Shown: piece after piece, positions 4,861 through 5,696 of the stretch
How the letters are laid out: each line of letters begins with the position of its first letter
Numbering within the stretch: position 1 is the first letter of the stretch
Source: Lysobacterales bacterium UBA2790
GTDB lineage: Bacteria; Pseudomonadota; Gammaproteobacteria; Xanthomonadales; Xanthomonadaceae
Assembly: GCA_002352135.1 (NCBI GenBank)
Contig: DEHW01000018.1
Location: 19,092 to 24,787, forward strand
Length of the DNA: 5,696 nt
Direction of reading: 5' to 3'
Notes under the pieces: model-generated
What the model was told of the DNA's origin: nothing
The model's input: the letters and a program-made list of their open reading frames with translations, nothing else
The model's database searches: none
Translations under genes and position numbers: made by a program

Positions 4861-5696
4861 ATGAACACCCTGAACGCCTTGTTCCGTCCGCAGTCGATTG
4901 CGGTGATCGGAGCCAGTACCAAGGACCGCAGTTTGGGCCGCGTGATCGCCCAGAATCTGGCTACCGGTGGTTTTACCGGACCGATCTCCGTAATCAGCCC
5001 AAAGTATCGGGATATCGCGGGTTTGCGAACGGTGGCGACCTTGAGCCAATTGCCGGAAGTGCCCGATCTGGTGGTGGTCACCGTGCCGCCTGAGGCGGTC
5101 CCTGCCACCATCGAGGAAGCAGGAAAGGCCGGGGTGAAGGCTGCCGTGGTGATCACCGCTGGACTGGGGCAGGGGCCGGGCTCATTGCGCGAAGCCACGA
5201 CTGCTGCGGCGCGCAAGACCGGCATTCGCGTGGTGGGGCCGAACTGCCTTGGCGTGCTATCGCCGCTGGCCGGAATCAATGCCAGTTTTGCCGCCAGCCC
5301 GGCGCTACCCGGTGACTTGGCTCTGCTGGCGCAGTCGGGTGCCGTGGTCACAACCGTGGTCGAATGGGCCAATGCGCGCGACATCGGGTTTTCCGGCATC
5401 GTCTCGTTGGGTGACATGGCCGATATCGACGTCGGTGAACTGCTCGATTACTTCGCCACCGACGCCAACACGCGCGCGATCCTCATCTACATGGAATCGG
5501 TGACCGATCCGCAGCGCTTCATGTCGGCAGCGCGTGCGGCAGCGCGTTCCAAGCCGGTCATCGTGGTCAAGGCGGGACGTCACGCTGCGGGTGCCAAAGC
5601 AGCGGCGTCGCACACTGGGGCTCTGGCAGGCAGCGATGTGGTTTTCGATGCGGCGCTGCGCCGTGCAGGCGTGCTGCGCGTGAACGACATGGAAGA
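4861..5696 (+). CDS. NDP-forming acyl-CoA synthetase, PatZ/Pat-like, N-terminal part (3' end outside window)
   Basis: The frame is open from ATG at 4861 to the window end, showing 278 residues of a protein whose fused relatives are about 880-900 residues. The family (ADP-forming acetate/acyl-CoA ligase) forms acyl-CoA from acid, CoA and a nucleoside triphosphate through a phosphohistidine. In PatZ-like members this part is often degenerate and the attached GNAT domain acetylates lysines. Seen here are LNALFRPQSIAVIGAS at 4-19 (CoA-binding Rossmann domain), GPNCLG at 126-131, AQSGAVV at 157-163, SLGDMADID at 182-190 and SHTGALAGSD at 250-259, where His251 matches the phosphorylated His of the alpha-type domain. 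The intact His suggests the ligase chemistry may be active. The ATP-grasp part and any GNAT domain lie beyond the window, so the fusion is inferred from resemblance of the N-terminus. It follows the fatty acyl-CoA reductase on the same strand after 126 nt. A separate promoter is likely but was not identified. Confidence 0.9.
   Translation, partial: MNTLNALFRPQSIAVIGASTKDRSLGRVIAQNLATGGFTGPISVISPKYRDIAGLRTVATLSQLPEVPDLVVVTVPPEAVPATIEEAGKAGVKAAVVITAGLGQGPGSLREATTAAARKTGIRVVGPNCLGVLSPLAGINASFAASPALPGDLALLAQSGAVVTTVVEWANARDIGFSGIVSLGDMADIDVGELLDYFATDANTRAILIYMESVTDPQRFMSAARAAARSKPVIVVKAGRHAAGAKAAASHTGALAGSDVVFDAALRRAGVLRVNDME

Noticed and set aside
4342..5049. A 235-codon open frame on the - strand spanning the end of the reductase and the start of the synthetase gene.
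   Set aside because: It overlaps two clear + strand genes, shows low-complexity Arg/His-rich translation and resembles no family.

Overview
The window reads as a chromosomal segment from a GC-rich member of the Pseudomonadota, probably a gammaproteobacterium. That placement rests on the style of the proteins: a long two-domain fatty acyl-CoA reductase close to the Marinobacter type, a bacterial acyl-CoA-binding protein, a fused NDP-forming acyl-CoA synthetase and a DUF1684 protein. I cannot name a genus. There are no signs of mobile elements, CRISPR, phage, rRNA or tRNA. Coding density is high and no stretch over 300 bases lacks a gene.

Left part (1-1644, + strand): the C-terminal half of a histidine ammonia-lyase family enzyme, cut off by the window start, is followed 33 nt later by a secreted DUF1684 protein of 301 residues. 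This pair ends in a convergent junction (1645-1671) containing small overlapping hairpins.

Centre (1672-4734): a divergent lipid module. On the - strand an 85-residue acyl-CoA-binding protein is followed 13 nt later by a TetR-type repressor that starts at GTG. On the + strand, across a 182-nt shared control region, lies a 660-residue double-SDR protein. From memory of the family it resembles the alcohol-forming fatty acyl-CoA reductase of Marinobacter (Maqu_2220) along its whole length. The control region holds a good sigma-70-like promoter for the - strand operon and an 8-bp palindrome that could be an operator.

Right part (4735-5696): a 126-nt gap with two adjoining inverted repeats, then the first 278 codons of an NDP-forming acyl-CoA synthetase of the kind usually fused to a GNAT acetyltransferase (PatZ/Pat-like). 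The window ends inside it.

A working picture (inference): the binding protein carries long-chain acyl-CoA, the reductase turns it into fatty alcohol (for example for wax esters), and the TetR protein senses an acyl-CoA or fatty acid and controls both directions. The synthetase may act in acyl-CoA metabolism or in protein acylation control. The families are all known. What looks less described is this arrangement and its control elements.
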